Source of the DNA: Catalimonadaceae bacterium JC749
GTDB taxonomy: Bacteria > Bacteroidota > Bacteroidia > Cytophagales > Cyclobacteriaceae
NCBI GenBank assembly: GCA_021730635.1
Contig: JAJNNC010000007.1
Location: 89,100-153,099 of the forward strand
Direction of reading: 5' to 3'
Length of the DNA: 64,000 nt
This document shows, in pieces, positions 16,884 to 26,628 of this stretch (position 1 is the stretch's first letter; each line of letters begins with the position of its first letter). Under the pieces are notes generated by a model. That model did no database searches. It was not told the origin of the DNA and saw nothing but the letters and a program-made list of their open reading frames with translations. The translations under genes were made by a program, and so were the position numbers.

Positions 16884-17591
16884 ATGATAAAACTAGGCAA
16901 CTTTTTATTTCACTATCGCAACTTCCTGTTTCCGGTGTTTTATGCACTGCTGTTTGTACCTTCTCCTTTCATTTTCTCCAGTCATATCACCGCTATTGTG
17001 GTAGGTCTGGTGATTGCGCTGACCGGACAGATTATCAGAGCCATCACCATTGGGCTGCAGTATATCATCCGAGGGGGCAAAGACCGCCGGGTATATGCGG
17101 AAGAGTTGGTCACCGGAGGGATCTTCAAGCACTGTCGTAACCCCTTGTATGTGGGTAATATTCTCATTTTGTTTGGATTAGGCTTTGTAGCTAACTCTTG
17201 GGTATTCGTTTTATTGATTGGTCCTCTCTTTGTTTTCTTTTATCAGGCCATTGTCAGGGCTGAAGAAGATTTTCTGCATAAAAAGTTTGGGACTGCCTAT
17301 GAAGCCTACTGCCGTGATGTGAACCGCTGGCTGCCCAATTTCACTGGTTTAGGCACTACACTCAGTGAGATGAAATTCAACTGGAAGCGATTTATTCTGA
17401 AAGAGTATAATTCCACCTTTATGTGGATGGGAGCCGCCGTGCTGGTTTCTCTGAAGAACTTTTATTTTGCGCCTTTGGATGTTCCTTTTCAAGCCTCTTT
17501 CCCTTATCTCATTGCTATTTTTATTGTACTGGCGCTGGGCTATGGTATCATCCGCTTTCTGAAAAAATCCAAGCGTATGACCTACAGTTAG
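16884..17591 (+). CDS. Isoprenylcysteine carboxyl methyltransferase (ICMT/PEMT-like) family membrane protein
   Basis: The 235-residue protein has about six hydrophobic helices. The family SAM-binding block GIFKHCRNPLYVGNILILFG lies near residues 76-95, followed by ALVRAEE-like IVRAEEDFLHKKFG and YEAYCRDVNRWLPN near 128-152. Family members methylate lipids or small molecules at the membrane. The gene is 5 bases after cmoA, which suggests coupling. Whether it uses SAM or carboxy-SAM cannot be told. The last 60 residues add two helices beyond the usual domain. Confidence 0.88.
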   Translation: MIKLGNFLFHYRNFLFPVFYALLFVPSPFIFSSHITAIVVGLVIALTGQIIRAITIGLQYIIRGGKDRRVYAEELVTGGIFKHCRNPLYVGNILILFGLGFVANSWVFVLLIGPLFVFFYQAIVRAEEDFLHKKFGTAYEAYCRDVNRWLPNFTGLGTTLSEMKFNWKRFILKEYNSTFMWMGAAVLVSLKNFYFAPLDVPFQASFPYLIAIFIVLALGYGIIRFLKKSKRMTYS

Positions 17592-17604
17592 GGTGGGAGG
17601 ATGT

Positions 17605-18045
17605 TTAAGGATGGCCGAATACTTTTTGGTAGATCGGTTTTCTGTAAGCAAACTGAAGCCACAAGACAGGATACAGCAAATAATCCATCAGTCGAAAAGG
17701 AGTCTTGAATAGAATGTCATCTATGATCAGGGCCTGCGCTCCGTCTTTGGCCACCCGGTGCCGGTGCCGCCAGTAGGTAAGGAAAAAAGGCAGATGCATG
17801 CCTTCATCAATGAAATAAGCTTCTTCCTCATTGATCCCATCCACTACGATCAGGCTGGTCCAGCGTTGCCTGAAAAGTATAAAATTGAGCTCCATGGAAA
17901 CGACATCTCCTTTCCTGGAGCCCTCAAATTGCAGCAGCTTGACCGGAGGAAAAGGAGGACTCAGTTTTTCCAGCAACGTACGGTCAAAAGCTTTGATCAC
18001 CGTACGATAATCCTGATTTACCTGTGTAGTTAGTTTGAGACGCAT
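17605..18045 (-). CDS. SRPBCC-fold ligand-binding protein (hypothetical)
   Basis: The 146-residue protein resembles the START/SRPBCC helix-grip fold: a first beta strand LKLTTQVNQDY, a helical stretch, paired strands (SMELNFILFRQRWTSLIVVDG), and a long C-terminal helix YLLYPVLWLQFAYRKPIYQKVF. The segment TYWRHRHRV precedes the last strands. I recognise no motif giving a ligand or reaction. It is convergent with the membrane methyltransferase gene, with 13 bases between stops. Confidence 0.6.
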   Translation of the reverse strand: MRLKLTTQVNQDYRTVIKAFDRTLLEKLSPPFPPVKLLQFEGSRKGDVVSMELNFILFRQRWTSLIVVDGINEEEAYFIDEGMHLPFFLTYWRHRHRVAKDGAQALIIDDILFKTPFRLMDYLLYPVLWLQFAYRKPIYQKVFGHP

Positions 18046-18193
18046 GAAGGTTAAGGATGAATCACAGTATGATATTTATGCAGAAATAACTGTAATGAAT
18101 CAGATTAGTTATAAGGTATAATGAGTGGTATAGGCGAGGTTAACCCCCAGACTTATCAAGCGTTGAGTATATCAAACCTTGTTGATTTTATTT

Positions 18194-18718
18194 ATGATTA
18201 CGATTGTTGTCGGTACCAACCGAAAAAAAGCTGTTTCCCGGAAAATTGCTGAAATCTATCAGCAGTTGCTGGAAAACAAGCATGTGGAAAGCCAACTGCT
18301 GGATTTATCAGAATTACCTAATGACTTTATTGACACAGCCTTATACGAAAACACGGGTAAAAATGCATCTTTCAACCAGTTTAAGGAACTAATAGAAAGC
18401 ACAGAAAAGTTTGTGTTCATTGTCCCGGAATACAATGGTTCTTTTCCCGGTGTATTAAAAGCTTTTATTGACGGACTGGAATATCCCAGTGTGATGACCA
18501 ACAAAAAAGGAGCGCTGGTCGGCGTATCTGCGGGTATGCAGGGCGGCGCCATTGCGCTCTCTCACATGACAGATGTGCTCAACTACCTGGGGGTACATGT
18601 GCTGGCACTGAAACCTAAGCTGGCCAATATCTACCATCACCTGAAAGACGGGCGGCTCACCAATGATCTTTATCAGGAATTGCTGGAAACGCAGGCAGAT
18701 CAACTAATTGCATTTTGA
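18194..18718 (+). CDS. NADPH-dependent FMN reductase family protein
   Basis: The flavodoxin-like protein has 174 residues. MITIVVGTNRKKAVSRKIA provides the FMN phosphate loop, FIVPEYNGSFPGVLKAFIDG (about 76-95) is the signature of the family, and GVSAGMQGGAIAL follows. The ATG at 18194 is chosen, since the TTG at 18179 adds five hydrophobic residues before the first beta strand. Members reduce flavins, quinones, azo compounds or chromate with NAD(P)H. It is a single gene. Confidence 0.93.
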   Translation: MITIVVGTNRKKAVSRKIAEIYQQLLENKHVESQLLDLSELPNDFIDTALYENTGKNASFNQFKELIESTEKFVFIVPEYNGSFPGVLKAFIDGLEYPSVMTNKKGALVGVSAGMQGGAIALSHMTDVLNYLGVHVLALKPKLANIYHHLKDGRLTNDLYQELLETQADQLIAF

Positions 18719-18752
18719 ATCTAATCTTAGCAGAAGGATCTTTTCCGATGGC

Positions 18753-19319
18753 TTAGGATAGAAAATCACTCACTTTTAAATTAAATCCAAAGGGGGTAGG
18801 AACTGGTTGGTCTATCAGATAGTGGTGTATAGTAAGATACTGCTTTTGATGAGGTTGTTCATACACTTCTACCTTATTATCGGCAAGCTTCACGATCCAA
18901 ACTTGAGAAATACCTGCCTGGGCATATTTTGGCAGCTTTGTTTGTTTGTCTTGATGATAGGTACTGTCAGAAACTTCTATAAGCAGCTTTACCATGTCTG
19001 CATGAGGATGCTGAGTGAGTTGCAAGAAATCTTCCCTTGTGTAAATAGCTATATCCGGCTGCACTATGTTTGTTTTGTTTAAAACAAGCAGATTTTGCGT
19101 ATCAACATAATAATCTTTTCGGATTTGATCATTGAAAAGGTCATTGAGCTTGCGTACACATTGTGCATGAGGAAAATTAATAGGGCTTATATAATAGATT
19201 TCACCATCTAATAACTCTATTCGATGGTCGGCTTGCAGAATGCCTGCTGCGTATAGTTTAGGAAGATCGTCTGCCGTATACGTTAATTTTGTCGCCTGCC
19301 ACATCATCAACATTTTCAT
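18753..19319 (-). CDS. Uma2-family (DUF820) restriction-endonuclease-fold protein
   Basis: The protein shows the Uma2 pattern: LTYTADDLPKLYAAG, HRIELLDGEIYYISPI (RxELxDGxI), VQPDIAIYTREDF (nuclease Asp) and VKLLIEVSDSTYHQDKQTKLPKYAQAGI (Glu, Lys and Tyr), ending with FGFNLKVSDF. The fold is PD-(D/E)XK, and the family is abundant in cyanobacteria and some Cytophagales with unknown role. An upstream ATG at 19367 lies inside the ftsZ terminator stem, so a start at 19319 (or 19313 or 19307) is preferred, giving about 188 residues. Confidence 0.85.
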   Translation of the reverse strand: MKMLMMWQATKLTYTADDLPKLYAAGILQADHRIELLDGEIYYISPINFPHAQCVRKLNDLFNDQIRKDYYVDTQNLLVLNKTNIVQPDIAIYTREDFLQLTQHPHADMVKLLIEVSDSTYHQDKQTKLPKYAQAGISQVWIVKLADNKVEVYEQPHQKQYLTIHHYLIDQPVPTPFGFNLKVSDFLS

Positions 19320-19368
19320 TAAAAATACAAAAATGCCTGACACCATCAAACTCGCGGCGTCAGGCATT
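19320..19368 (-). terminator. Strong intrinsic terminator after ftsZ
   Basis: On the minus strand AATGCCTGAC and GTCAGGCATT (19368-19359 and 19341-19332) form a perfect 10-bp stem with a 17-base loop, followed by TTTGTATTTTTA. It lies 22 bases past the ftsZ stop and ends the division cluster. Confidence 0.9.
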
Positions 19369-19390
19369 CCACCTTTTATCGCTTACAAGA

Positions 19391-20860
19391 TTAATCTACA
19401 TTATCGTGCAGGAACTTATTGTTTCCCAGGATGTTATTGTCATCATCCAAAGTATACCGGGAAACGTTCCGATCGTTCCAGGAAGGAGTACTGTAGAGAT
19501 GCACATTTCTTCTCACATACGCTGGCTCATCATAATTTTCTTTTCGGAAGTTATCCTGATTACTATCCGGTGAACTAACGCTTTTGTGATTTTTCATTTT
19601 CATTTTACGCTCATAAGCTTCCTGCATCAGCATTTTCTTTTTTTGACTCAGTGACTGCTGATGATTCTCTTCTTCCCCAGGTTGCTCATCTTCCAGATCG
19701 TACACTTTGTGCTCCCAGGGATATTTATAATCCTCCATATCAAACTTCACTTCCCGTTTCTGGTAAGGATTGTAGTCTTCTTCATCAGGTTCTGCGGGAG
19801 GTCTTTTCTGTTCTTCCCGGATTTGCCGGCTGGATTCCAGATCATACACTCTCTTCTGGTCATCCACCTCTTCTTCAGCCTCTTCGTCTGCATGGAAGCC
19901 AGTCGCAATCACCGTCACCATGATCGCTTCTCCCAGCGATTCATCTATGCCATGACCGAAGATAACTTCCGCTTCGTCGCCAGCTTCATTCTGAATATGT
20001 TCGGTAATTTCTGTGAGTTCGTCCATCGACATTTCAGCCCGTTCTCCTGAACGGATGGCCAGCAGGATTTTCTTGGCACCCAGAATATTCTTATCATCCA
20101 ACAAGGGCGAAGAAAGGGCTTCTTCAGCAGCTCGTTTGGCTCGATGCTCCCCTTCTGCCCGGGCAGATCCCATGACAGCGGCTCCTGAACCGGCCATGAC
20201 GGTTTTAACATCCTCAAAATCCACATTGATATAACCAGGGACTGTGATGATTTCAGCAATACTCTTGGCGGCGGTTGTCAGAATATTATCGGCCTGAGCA
20301 AAGGCATTGGAAAGGGTAAGGTTGCCATATACCTGGCGAAGCTTATCATTCAGAATGACCAGCACGGTATCGCAATTGCTTCTCAGTTCACGAATCCCTT
20401 CTTCGGCGAGTTTCTTTTTCTTTCTGCCTTCAAAGCCAAAAGGCATGGTAACGATGCCAACCGTGAGTATACCCAGTTCTTTGGCTACTTTTGCTAATTC
20501 AGGAGCCGCACCGGTCCCGGTTCCTCCTCCCATACCTGCCGTAATGAACACCATTCTAGTATCCGTGCTGAGCATTTCCCGAATCTCCTCTTTGCTCTCA
20601 ATGGCTGCGGCTTTGCCTTTTTCAGGGTTAGCCCCTGCCCCCAGCCCTTCGGTCAGGCCCACGCCAATTTGGAGTTTGCTGGGCACCGGACTGATTTGCA
20701 ATGCCTGAGAATCCGTATTACAAACAATGAACTCAACGTCCTTGATACCTTGGCTGTACATGTGGTTTACAGCATTACTTCCTCCACCACCCACACCGAT
20801 TACTTTGATAATGGACTTGGATTGGGCAGGTAAATCGAATTTATAAGATTTTTCGGCCAT
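19391..20860 (-). CDS. ftsZ: Cell division protein FtsZ
   Basis: The tubulin-like GTPase core shows IKVIGVGGGGSNAVNHMY, the T4 loop GGGTGTGAAPELAK near residue 105, and TVPGYINVDFEDVKTVM. It polymerises into the Z ring. After the core (about 325 residues) a long acidic and charged linker typical of Bacteroidota FtsZ leads to a conserved tail (LDDDNNILGNNKFLH) that binds membrane tethers such as FtsA. The ATG at 20860 (MAEKSYKF) is chosen over the one at 20869. About 489 residues. It is the last gene of the cluster, followed by a strong terminator. Confidence 0.98.
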   Translation of the reverse strand: MAEKSYKFDLPAQSKSIIKVIGVGGGGSNAVNHMYSQGIKDVEFIVCNTDSQALQISPVPSKLQIGVGLTEGLGAGANPEKGKAAAIESKEEIREMLSTDTRMVFITAGMGGGTGTGAAPELAKVAKELGILTVGIVTMPFGFEGRKKKKLAEEGIRELRSNCDTVLVILNDKLRQVYGNLTLSNAFAQADNILTTAAKSIAEIITVPGYINVDFEDVKTVMAGSGAAVMGSARAEGEHRAKRAAEEALSSPLLDDKNILGAKKILLAIRSGERAEMSMDELTEITEHIQNEAGDEAEVIFGHGIDESLGEAIMVTVIATGFHADEEAEEEVDDQKRVYDLESSRQIREEQKRPPAEPDEEDYNPYQKREVKFDMEDYKYPWEHKVYDLEDEQPGEEENHQQSLSQKKKMLMQEAYERKMKMKNHKSVSSPDSNQDNFRKENYDEPAYVRRNVHLYSTPSWNDRNVSRYTLDDDNNILGNNKFLHDNVD

Positions 20861-20912
20861 AACTATCAATTTTTAATTAGCAAGTATCAAAATATACTGG
20901 GATAGTATAAAG

Positions 20913-22226
20913 TTAATATTCTTCTCTTTCGTTAAAATCGTCAATTAATATTTTTTTTGTTTTTTCTAACATCTTTTTGAAGAACAAGGAGCTCTGCCGT
21001 TCTGAGGATCTTTTGTTCTGCTTGTAGTGTCCCTCTATTTCTTTTCTCCGGATGTAATCCATATTGCGTTCATCCAGAGCTTTGTAGCCAGATAATACCA
21101 GACCCACGGAAGTTGCAAACATAGGGGTCTTCACATCTTCCACCTTGCTTTTTCCTAAATATTCATTGGGATAACCAATACGGGCATCGTTGGCACACAT
21201 CAGTTCACAAAGATACTTAACAGATTCCAGTTGTGCGCCACCGCCGGTAAGCACAATGCCGGCAGCCAGTTTATCGCCCAGTCCGGAAGCGATGATCTCA
21301 GCATGTACCAGCTCGAAAATTTCCTGCATCCGGGCCTCGATGATATAGGCCAGGTTCTTAATAGAGATTTCTTTCGGTGGGCGATCTCTCAGACGGCGGA
21401 TAGAAACAATCTCATTAAAGCTGGCTTCTTCTGCAATCGCTTTTCCAAACTTTATTTTAAGCAGTTCGGCTTGTTCTTTCATCACAGAGCACCCCTGCTT
21501 GATATCTTCGGTAATAATGTCGCCTCCGAACGGAATGACAGCTGTATGGCGGATGATGCCGTCGTAGAAGATAGCCAGGTCGGTGGTACCGCCCCCAATA
21601 TCTACCAGGCACACGCCAGCTTTCTTTTCCTCTTCACTTAGCACCGCCAGGCTGGAAGCCAAAGGTTCCAGGATCAGATGTTCTATCTGCAGTCCTGCTT
21701 TATGGACACATTTGTTTACATTGCTGATCGCATTGGTTTGTGCCGTGATGATATGAAAATCTGCTTCCAGTTTGATGCCAGACATACCCACCGGGTCTAT
21801 GATCCCATCTTCATAATCCACCGTATAGTGCTGTGGCATCACATGTATGATTTCGCATCCCGGAGGGGTTACAATCCGGTACATATCGTTGGTAAGCCGT
21901 TCTACATCAGCGATAGTAATTTCGTCATCTTTAGAGTTGCGTGTGATTCCTCCATGATGAATAGAACTTCTGATATGCTGCCCTGCAATGCCTACATTGA
22001 CTACCTGGATGTTGATGCCTGACTGTTCTTCCGCTTCATGTACCGCTTTCCGAATGGCATTGACGGTCTTGTCTATGTTAGACACAATGCCCCGGCTTAC
22101 CCCGTCGGAAACAGCCTTCCCCATGCCCAGGACTTCTAGTTTGCCGTACTCATTTTTACGGCCTACAATAGTGCAGATTTTGGTTGTGCCAATATCTAAT
22201 CCGACGACGAGTTTTTCTTCTTGCAT
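20913..22226 (-). CDS. ftsA: Cell division protein FtsA
   Basis: The 437-residue actin-like protein begins with VVGLDIGTTKICTIVGRK (phosphate 1), followed by the FtsA-specific 1C/SHS2 insertion with GIAGQHIRSSIHHGGITR, then VCLVDIGGGTTDLAIFYDG (phosphate 2) and IVLTGGGAQLE (adenosine motif). It ends in a charged tail with a possible amphipathic helix (FFKKMLEKTKKILIDDF) for membrane attachment. It tethers FtsZ to the membrane and recruits later division proteins. It lies 43 bases before ftsZ and 11 after ftsQ. Confidence 0.98.
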   Translation of the reverse strand: MQEEKLVVGLDIGTTKICTIVGRKNEYGKLEVLGMGKAVSDGVSRGIVSNIDKTVNAIRKAVHEAEEQSGINIQVVNVGIAGQHIRSSIHHGGITRNSKDDEITIADVERLTNDMYRIVTPPGCEIIHVMPQHYTVDYEDGIIDPVGMSGIKLEADFHIITAQTNAISNVNKCVHKAGLQIEHLILEPLASSLAVLSEEEKKAGVCLVDIGGGTTDLAIFYDGIIRHTAVIPFGGDIITEDIKQGCSVMKEQAELLKIKFGKAIAEEASFNEIVSIRRLRDRPPKEISIKNLAYIIEARMQEIFELVHAEIIASGLGDKLAAGIVLTGGGAQLESVKYLCELMCANDARIGYPNEYLGKSKVEDVKTPMFATSVGLVLSGYKALDERNMDYIRRKEIEGHYKQNKRSSERQSSLFFKKMLEKTKKILIDDFNEREEY

Positions 22227-22237
22227 AGTTTTACTGA

Positions 22238-22987
22238 TTAGTCACACACAATTTGATTCTGATATTTTAAATTGACTTTTTCGTAACGGTCCCACCCTTT
22301 CTGGGGTAGTATTTGTTTGTAAAAAACACCTAACCTAAAGAATTTATTTGGTATATTCTCTGCCTTCCCAAATTCTATATATTGTTTTCCTACCTGTGGG
22401 TATAAGGTCACCTCACCATCCGTTTTGACATCGATCTGGGCAATTTGAGCTTTCCAGAAAGCATCTGCTTCAATATATCTGATCAGGTCAAAAATCTGAT
22501 GGTTTTCCTCGTCATGCAGACTTTGTTTCACCAGCTTCTGTGTATAAGGCCCGCTCACCAGCATCACCCTGGCCGTATATCGTTCTGAAACAGGTAAGAT
22601 TTCCCCTTCGGTGCTGATATAGGCATCGGGTGCATCTGCCTGTACAACCCTGGCGATGGGTCTGTTTTGATAGGCCTCTACAATCAAGTTTCCTTTCAGG
22701 TCTTTATACACGTTCGCTGCTTTTACATATTTGTTCGATTCAATGCGCTGCTCCAGTTGTTTAAGGTTCAACGCATGATAATGGACTCCTATCAGCGACT
22801 CATTTTCTGTACCTGCCATCAATTGCTGCACATCGTTTTCATTGATAAAATAATTCTGGTACTGGTTTTCAATCAGGATGGTCACCTGTTTGCAAACCTG
22901 GGTGCTTCGCCTTTTCTCTACAAAAGCCACCATACTGAGTAGTATTAAGAAAGAAAATAATATTTTTATGTTTCTCTTCAATCTCAT
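22238..22987 (-). CDS. ftsQ: Cell division protein FtsQ (DivIB-like)
   Basis: The 249-residue protein has a single N-terminal membrane helix (about 8-22) and a periplasmic region with a POTRA-like part (NDVQQLMAG, LKQLEQRIESNKYVKAANVYKD) and a beta domain (RPIARVVQADAPDAYISTEGEILPVS). It has the order and size of Bacteroidota FtsQ, which is poorly conserved in sequence. FtsQ links early and late division proteins. It follows murG after 7 bases, the place where murC usually stands. Confidence 0.9.
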   Translation of the reverse strand: MRLKRNIKILFSFLILLSMVAFVEKRRSTQVCKQVTILIENQYQNYFINENDVQQLMAGTENESLIGVHYHALNLKQLEQRIESNKYVKAANVYKDLKGNLIVEAYQNRPIARVVQADAPDAYISTEGEILPVSERYTARVMLVSGPYTQKLVKQSLHDEENHQIFDLIRYIEADAFWKAQIAQIDVKTDGEVTLYPQVGKQYIEFGKAENIPNKFFRLGVFYKQILPQKGWDRYEKVNLKYQNQIVCD

Positions 22988-22994
22988 ACCTATA

Positions 22995-24155
22995 TTATTT
23001 TACTTTTTGTTGGACATTAATTAAATCCAACACTTCCTGTGCTATATGTTCAGCGGCATGAGGTCTTGCCAGCCTGGCAATATTTTCCTGCAGCTGCCTT
23101 TGTTGTTCAGTATTTTGGAGCAGACTGATGGCTGTGTCTACTAACTTCCCCGGAGCTTCCTGGTCGGTTACCATCAAGGCTGCCTGTTGATGGACCAAGG
23201 CTTCTGCATTCTTCCTTTGATGGTCTTCTGCCACGTTGGGCGAAGGTACAAAAATGACCGGCTTTTTTACCAAAGAAAGTTCAGAAATTGCCAATGCACC
23301 AGCCCTGGAAATGACCACATCAGCCGCTGCATAAGCCAGATCCATGCGCGTCAGAAATTCCCTTAACCTGATATTTTCTGTATGCAATACCACATTCAGT
23401 TTCTCTGACATTTCCTGATAATAAATCTGCCCGCACTGCCAGATCACCTGGATGTTATGTTTCTCTAACTTGCCTATCGCCTCTATCATACTATGATTCA
23501 GTGTTCTGGCACCCAGACTTCCTCCTATCACCAATAAAGTTTTCTTTTCCGGCGACAGATCAAAGTAAGAGAACGCCTCCGCTCTTTTGCTGTCCAGCCC
23601 GGCAGCTGCCATCTTTACAATATCCTGCCGAACAGGGTTACCTGTAAGTACCAGTTTTTGGGCCGGAAAGAATTTATCCATCCCTTCATGTGCCACACAG
23701 ATTTTCTGTACTTTATCAGCCAGCAATTTGTTAGTCAGCCCGGCGTAGGAATTTTGCTCCTGTAACAGGGAAGGAATACCCCGGTAGCTGGCCGCATAGA
23801 TCATAGGGCCACTGGCAAAACCGCCCACACCCACGGCTGCATGCGGCTGAAATTCTGATAGGATCTTAGAAGCTCTGATCAGACTGGAAGTTACCTTTAG
23901 CGGAAAAGCCAGGTTATCCAAGGTGAGTTTACGCTGCAGACCGCTGATCCATAAGCCTTTGATGGGATATCCTGCTTCCGGCACTTTTTGCATTTCCATA
24001 CGCCCTTTTGCACCCACAAACAATACATCGGTATCAGGATGCTTTGCTTTCAGGGCATGCGCAATGGCAATAGCCGGGTAGATATGTCCCCCTGTGCCTC
24101 CTCCACTGATAATAATTCTATATGGTCCGCCCGTATACTTCATTTTATCTGGCAA
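22995..24155 (-). CDS. murG: UDP-GlcNAc:lipid I N-acetylglucosaminyltransferase MurG
   Basis: The 386-residue protein has the GT-B fold with the MurG N-terminal loop IISGGGTGGHIYPAIAIA, the GVGGFASGPMIYAA segment near 109, the QEQNSYAGLTNK block near 133, and LGARTLNHSM and DVVISRAGALAISEL in the UDP-binding half. It adds GlcNAc to lipid I to make lipid II. The start at 24155 overlaps the ftsW stop by 11 bases; the Met at 24143 would remove the overlap. Both are possible. Confidence 0.97.
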   Translation of the reverse strand: MPDKMKYTGGPYRIIISGGGTGGHIYPAIAIAHALKAKHPDTDVLFVGAKGRMEMQKVPEAGYPIKGLWISGLQRKLTLDNLAFPLKVTSSLIRASKILSEFQPHAAVGVGGFASGPMIYAASYRGIPSLLQEQNSYAGLTNKLLADKVQKICVAHEGMDKFFPAQKLVLTGNPVRQDIVKMAAAGLDSKRAEAFSYFDLSPEKKTLLVIGGSLGARTLNHSMIEAIGKLEKHNIQVIWQCGQIYYQEMSEKLNVVLHTENIRLREFLTRMDLAYAAADVVISRAGALAISELSLVKKPVIFVPSPNVAEDHQRKNAEALVHQQAALMVTDQEAPGKLVDTAISLLQNTEQQRQLQENIARLARPHAAEHIAQEVLDLINVQQKVK

Positions 24156-25302
24156 AACTGTTACTTAACATTTTTTTATTTCCCGGTGAGAGACTGGTCT
24201 CCGGCTGTCCGCTTCTGCTGACACTCAGAATGATACCCAAAGAAATCCCTGTAAACAACAGAGAGGTTCCTCCCATACTCACCAAGGGGAGAGGCAACCC
24301 GGTGATAGGTCCTAAACCTACAGCCACTCCCATGTTGATCATAGCCTGTATGACAATGGCAAAACTGAGTCCGGCAGAGAGTAGGCCACCAAAGGCCCGA
24401 TCGCTATTAGAAACAGCCCTCATTCCCCTATACAAGAGCAGCAAATACAGAAAGATAACACTGACGCCACCAATCAGACCATATTCCTCTATGATAATAG
24501 CATAGACAAAGTCTGAAAAAGAGGAGGGCAAATAGTTGCGCTGCTCGCTTCTTCCCAAACCTTTGCCCGACACACTACCGGTGGCGATAGCAATGTAAGA
24601 TTGAACCGCCTGAAAAGGCTCGTCTTCTTTGTTGATAAATTTCTCCCAACGGCTTTTGGCTGTCTCACCTCTTTGTCCGACAGACATGGCTAATCCGCCA
24701 GCTAATGCTCCTATCAACAGGACAGACAAAATATAGCGGATGGGGACACGTCCGATAAACAATAGCAACATACAGGTCAAAAACAACATGACGGCGGAAG
24801 AAAAGTTCGTCAGGGCAATGAGGCCACAAATAATACAACACCACACCAAAGGACCCACCACAATACTAAAATGATTGACGACCTGCTGCCGTCGGGAAAG
24901 CATCCCCGCCAGGTGCGCAATAAGCGCCAATTTAGCCAGGTCAGAAGTCTGAAATGCCTGATTGACCACCGGTATAGTCAGCCAACGGGAAGCATGGTTG
25001 ATGGTTTCACCAAACTTCCAGGTGAAGATCAACAACGGAATAGAAAAAAGCAGCGCAATTGTAGAGATACGGGCAAAATAACGATAGTCAACTTTATGGG
25101 TAATCCACATAGCAGCCAGACTGAGCACCAGCAAAGAGGCATGTTTGATCAGATAATATTCTGTATTGCCGCCTTTTTCCCGATAGGCCAGCGTACTGGT
25201 GGTACTGTATACCACTAATACCCCCAGTGCCGATAAGGCAAAAACGACAAACCAGATCACCGGATCACCTTCTAAGTTTCTCTTGGTCCAATCTCTGACC
25301 AT
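24145..25302 (-). CDS. ftsW: Septal peptidoglycan glycosyltransferase FtsW
   Basis: A SEDS-family polytopic protein of 385 residues with about ten membrane helices. Family blocks include VYSTTSTLAYREKGG, the SRWLTIPVVNQAFQTSDLAKLALI segment near 107-130, VQSYIAIATGSVSGKGLGRSEQRNYLP, and the ending GGTSLLFTGISLGIILSVSR. FtsW polymerises lipid II at the septum together with the class B PBP (28110). It starts 3 bases after mraY, where murD would usually lie. Confidence 0.97.
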   Translation of the reverse strand: MVRDWTKRNLEGDPVIWFVVFALSALGVLVVYSTTSTLAYREKGGNTEYYLIKHASLLVLSLAAMWITHKVDYRYFARISTIALLFSIPLLIFTWKFGETINHASRWLTIPVVNQAFQTSDLAKLALIAHLAGMLSRRQQVVNHFSIVVGPLVWCCIICGLIALTNFSSAVMLFLTCMLLLFIGRVPIRYILSVLLIGALAGGLAMSVGQRGETAKSRWEKFINKEDEPFQAVQSYIAIATGSVSGKGLGRSEQRNYLPSSFSDFVYAIIIEEYGLIGGVSVIFLYLLLLYRGMRAVSNSDRAFGGLLSAGLSFAIVIQAMINMGVAVGLGPITGLPLPLVSMGGTSLLFTGISLGIILSVSRSGQPETSLSPGNKKMLSNSFAR

Positions 25303-25305
25303 AAC

Positions 25306-26559
25306 TTACCTTATTTTAAGGGTTACCAAAGTCAAAATAGCCAGCATAATACCTACTAACCAAAACCGGGTTACAATTTTAGCTTCCGGTATGTTCAGCT
25401 TCTGATAATGATGGTGCAGGGGCGACATCTTAAAAATCCGCCGGCCTTCTCCATATTTCTTTTTCGTGTATTTAAAGTAAGACACCTGCAAGATCACCGA
25501 CAGGTTTTCTATCAGAAAGATACCACACATCACTGGAATCAGCAGTTCTTTTCGTACGGCTAGTGCCAATACGGCAATGATACCGCCGATAGAGAGGCTT
25601 CCTGTGTCGCCCATAAATACCTGAGCGGGATAGGAGTTATACCATAAAAATCCGATACAGGCTCCTATGAAAGCGGTGGTGTACACCACCAGTTCCCCTA
25701 GCTGGGGAATGTACATAATATCGAGATATTCGGAAAAACGAAGGTTGCCCGACACATAAGCGAAGATAGCCAGGGTAAAGCCTATCACAGCTGAAGTACC
25801 TGCTGCCAATCCGTCCAGTCCGTCTGTGATGTTGGCACCGTTTGAGACAGCCGTAATGATAAAAGTGACGATTAATACATAGATAATCCAGGTATACTGC
25901 TCAGGAAGATCTATGAGGCCAAAAGTGATAAAGGAAACAAAATTCTTATAATCTGCTTCATGATTTTTCACAAAGGGAATCGTCGTTCGGGTCGTTTTGG
26001 TATCTTCATATGCGGTATATGGTATATCATCGGCAGGGTTATCTGCACTACTGATAGACTGCATCACTTCCTCATCAAAATCCCGCACCACCACATCGCC
26101 ATGGAAATACAGGGTAAGCCCTACAATCAGACCTAACCCTACCTGACCCACTACCTTGAACTTGCCGGCCAGTCCTTCCTTATTCTTTCTGAAGGTTTTG
26201 ATATAATCATCCAGAAAACCTACGATGCCCATCCACACGGTAGCAATCAGAATCAGAATGATATATATATTTTCCAGGCGGGCAAATAATAAGGTAGGAA
26301 TAATGATAGCCCCCAGGATCATTAACCCCCCCATCGTGGGTGTTCCTTTCTTCTGTAGCTGGCCTTCCAGTCCCAGGTCTCTTACCTCTTCTCCCACCTG
26401 TTTTTTTCTCAACAGGTTAATTAGTTTTTTTCCAAAGGTAATAGTAATCAGCAAAGACAAAAGGATGGCCATTCCAGCTCTAAAGGAAATATACTGAAAC
26501 ACGCCAGTTCCTGGCAAGTCAAAGTTTTTGTCTAGATAATCAAACAGATAATAGAGCAT
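25306..26559 (-). CDS. mraY: Phospho-N-acetylmuramoyl-pentapeptide transferase MraY
   Basis: About 417 residues with ten membrane helices. Motifs are [20 protein letters not shown] (Mg-binding Asp pair), [17 protein letters not shown] and [13 protein letters not shown], and the C-terminal [11 protein letters not shown]. It transfers phospho-MurNAc-pentapeptide to undecaprenyl phosphate, giving lipid I. It is longer than the roughly 360 residues of E. coli because of an extracytoplasmic loop of about 60 residues (near 160-220), common in Bacteroidota. The ATG at 26559 is chosen because the earlier codons are unlike the family. Confidence 0.97.
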   Translation of the reverse strand: MLYYLFDYLDKNFDLPGTGVFQYISFRAGMAILLSLLITITFGKKLINLLRKKQVGEEVRDLGLEGQLQKKGTPTMGGLMILGAIIIPTLLFARLENIYIILILIATVWMGIVGFLDDYIKTFRKNKEGLAGKFKVVGQVGLGLIVGLTLYFHGDVVVRDFDEEVMQSISSADNPADDIPYTAYEDTKTTRTTIPFVKNHEADYKNFVSFITFGLIDLPEQYTWIIYVLIVTFIITAVSNGANITDGLDGLAAGTSAVIGFTLAIFAYVSGNLRFSEYLDIMYIPQLGELVVYTTAFIGACIGFLWYNSYPAQVFMGDTGSLSIGGIIAVLALAVRKELLIPVMCGIFLIENLSVILQVSYFKYTKKKYGEGRRIFKMSPLHHHYQKLNIPEAKIVTRFWLVGIMLAILTLVTLKIR

Positions 26560-26628
26560 AGTCAAGCATTTGGCGTCCGGAACAAAAATCAACCACTGTT
26601 ATTTTCATCTGATACCTATTGATCGGTT

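Noticed and set aside
19331-19367. Upstream start of the Uma2 gene at 19367
   Set aside because: This codon lies in the stem of the ftsZ terminator and the added residues do not fit the family, so later starts are used.
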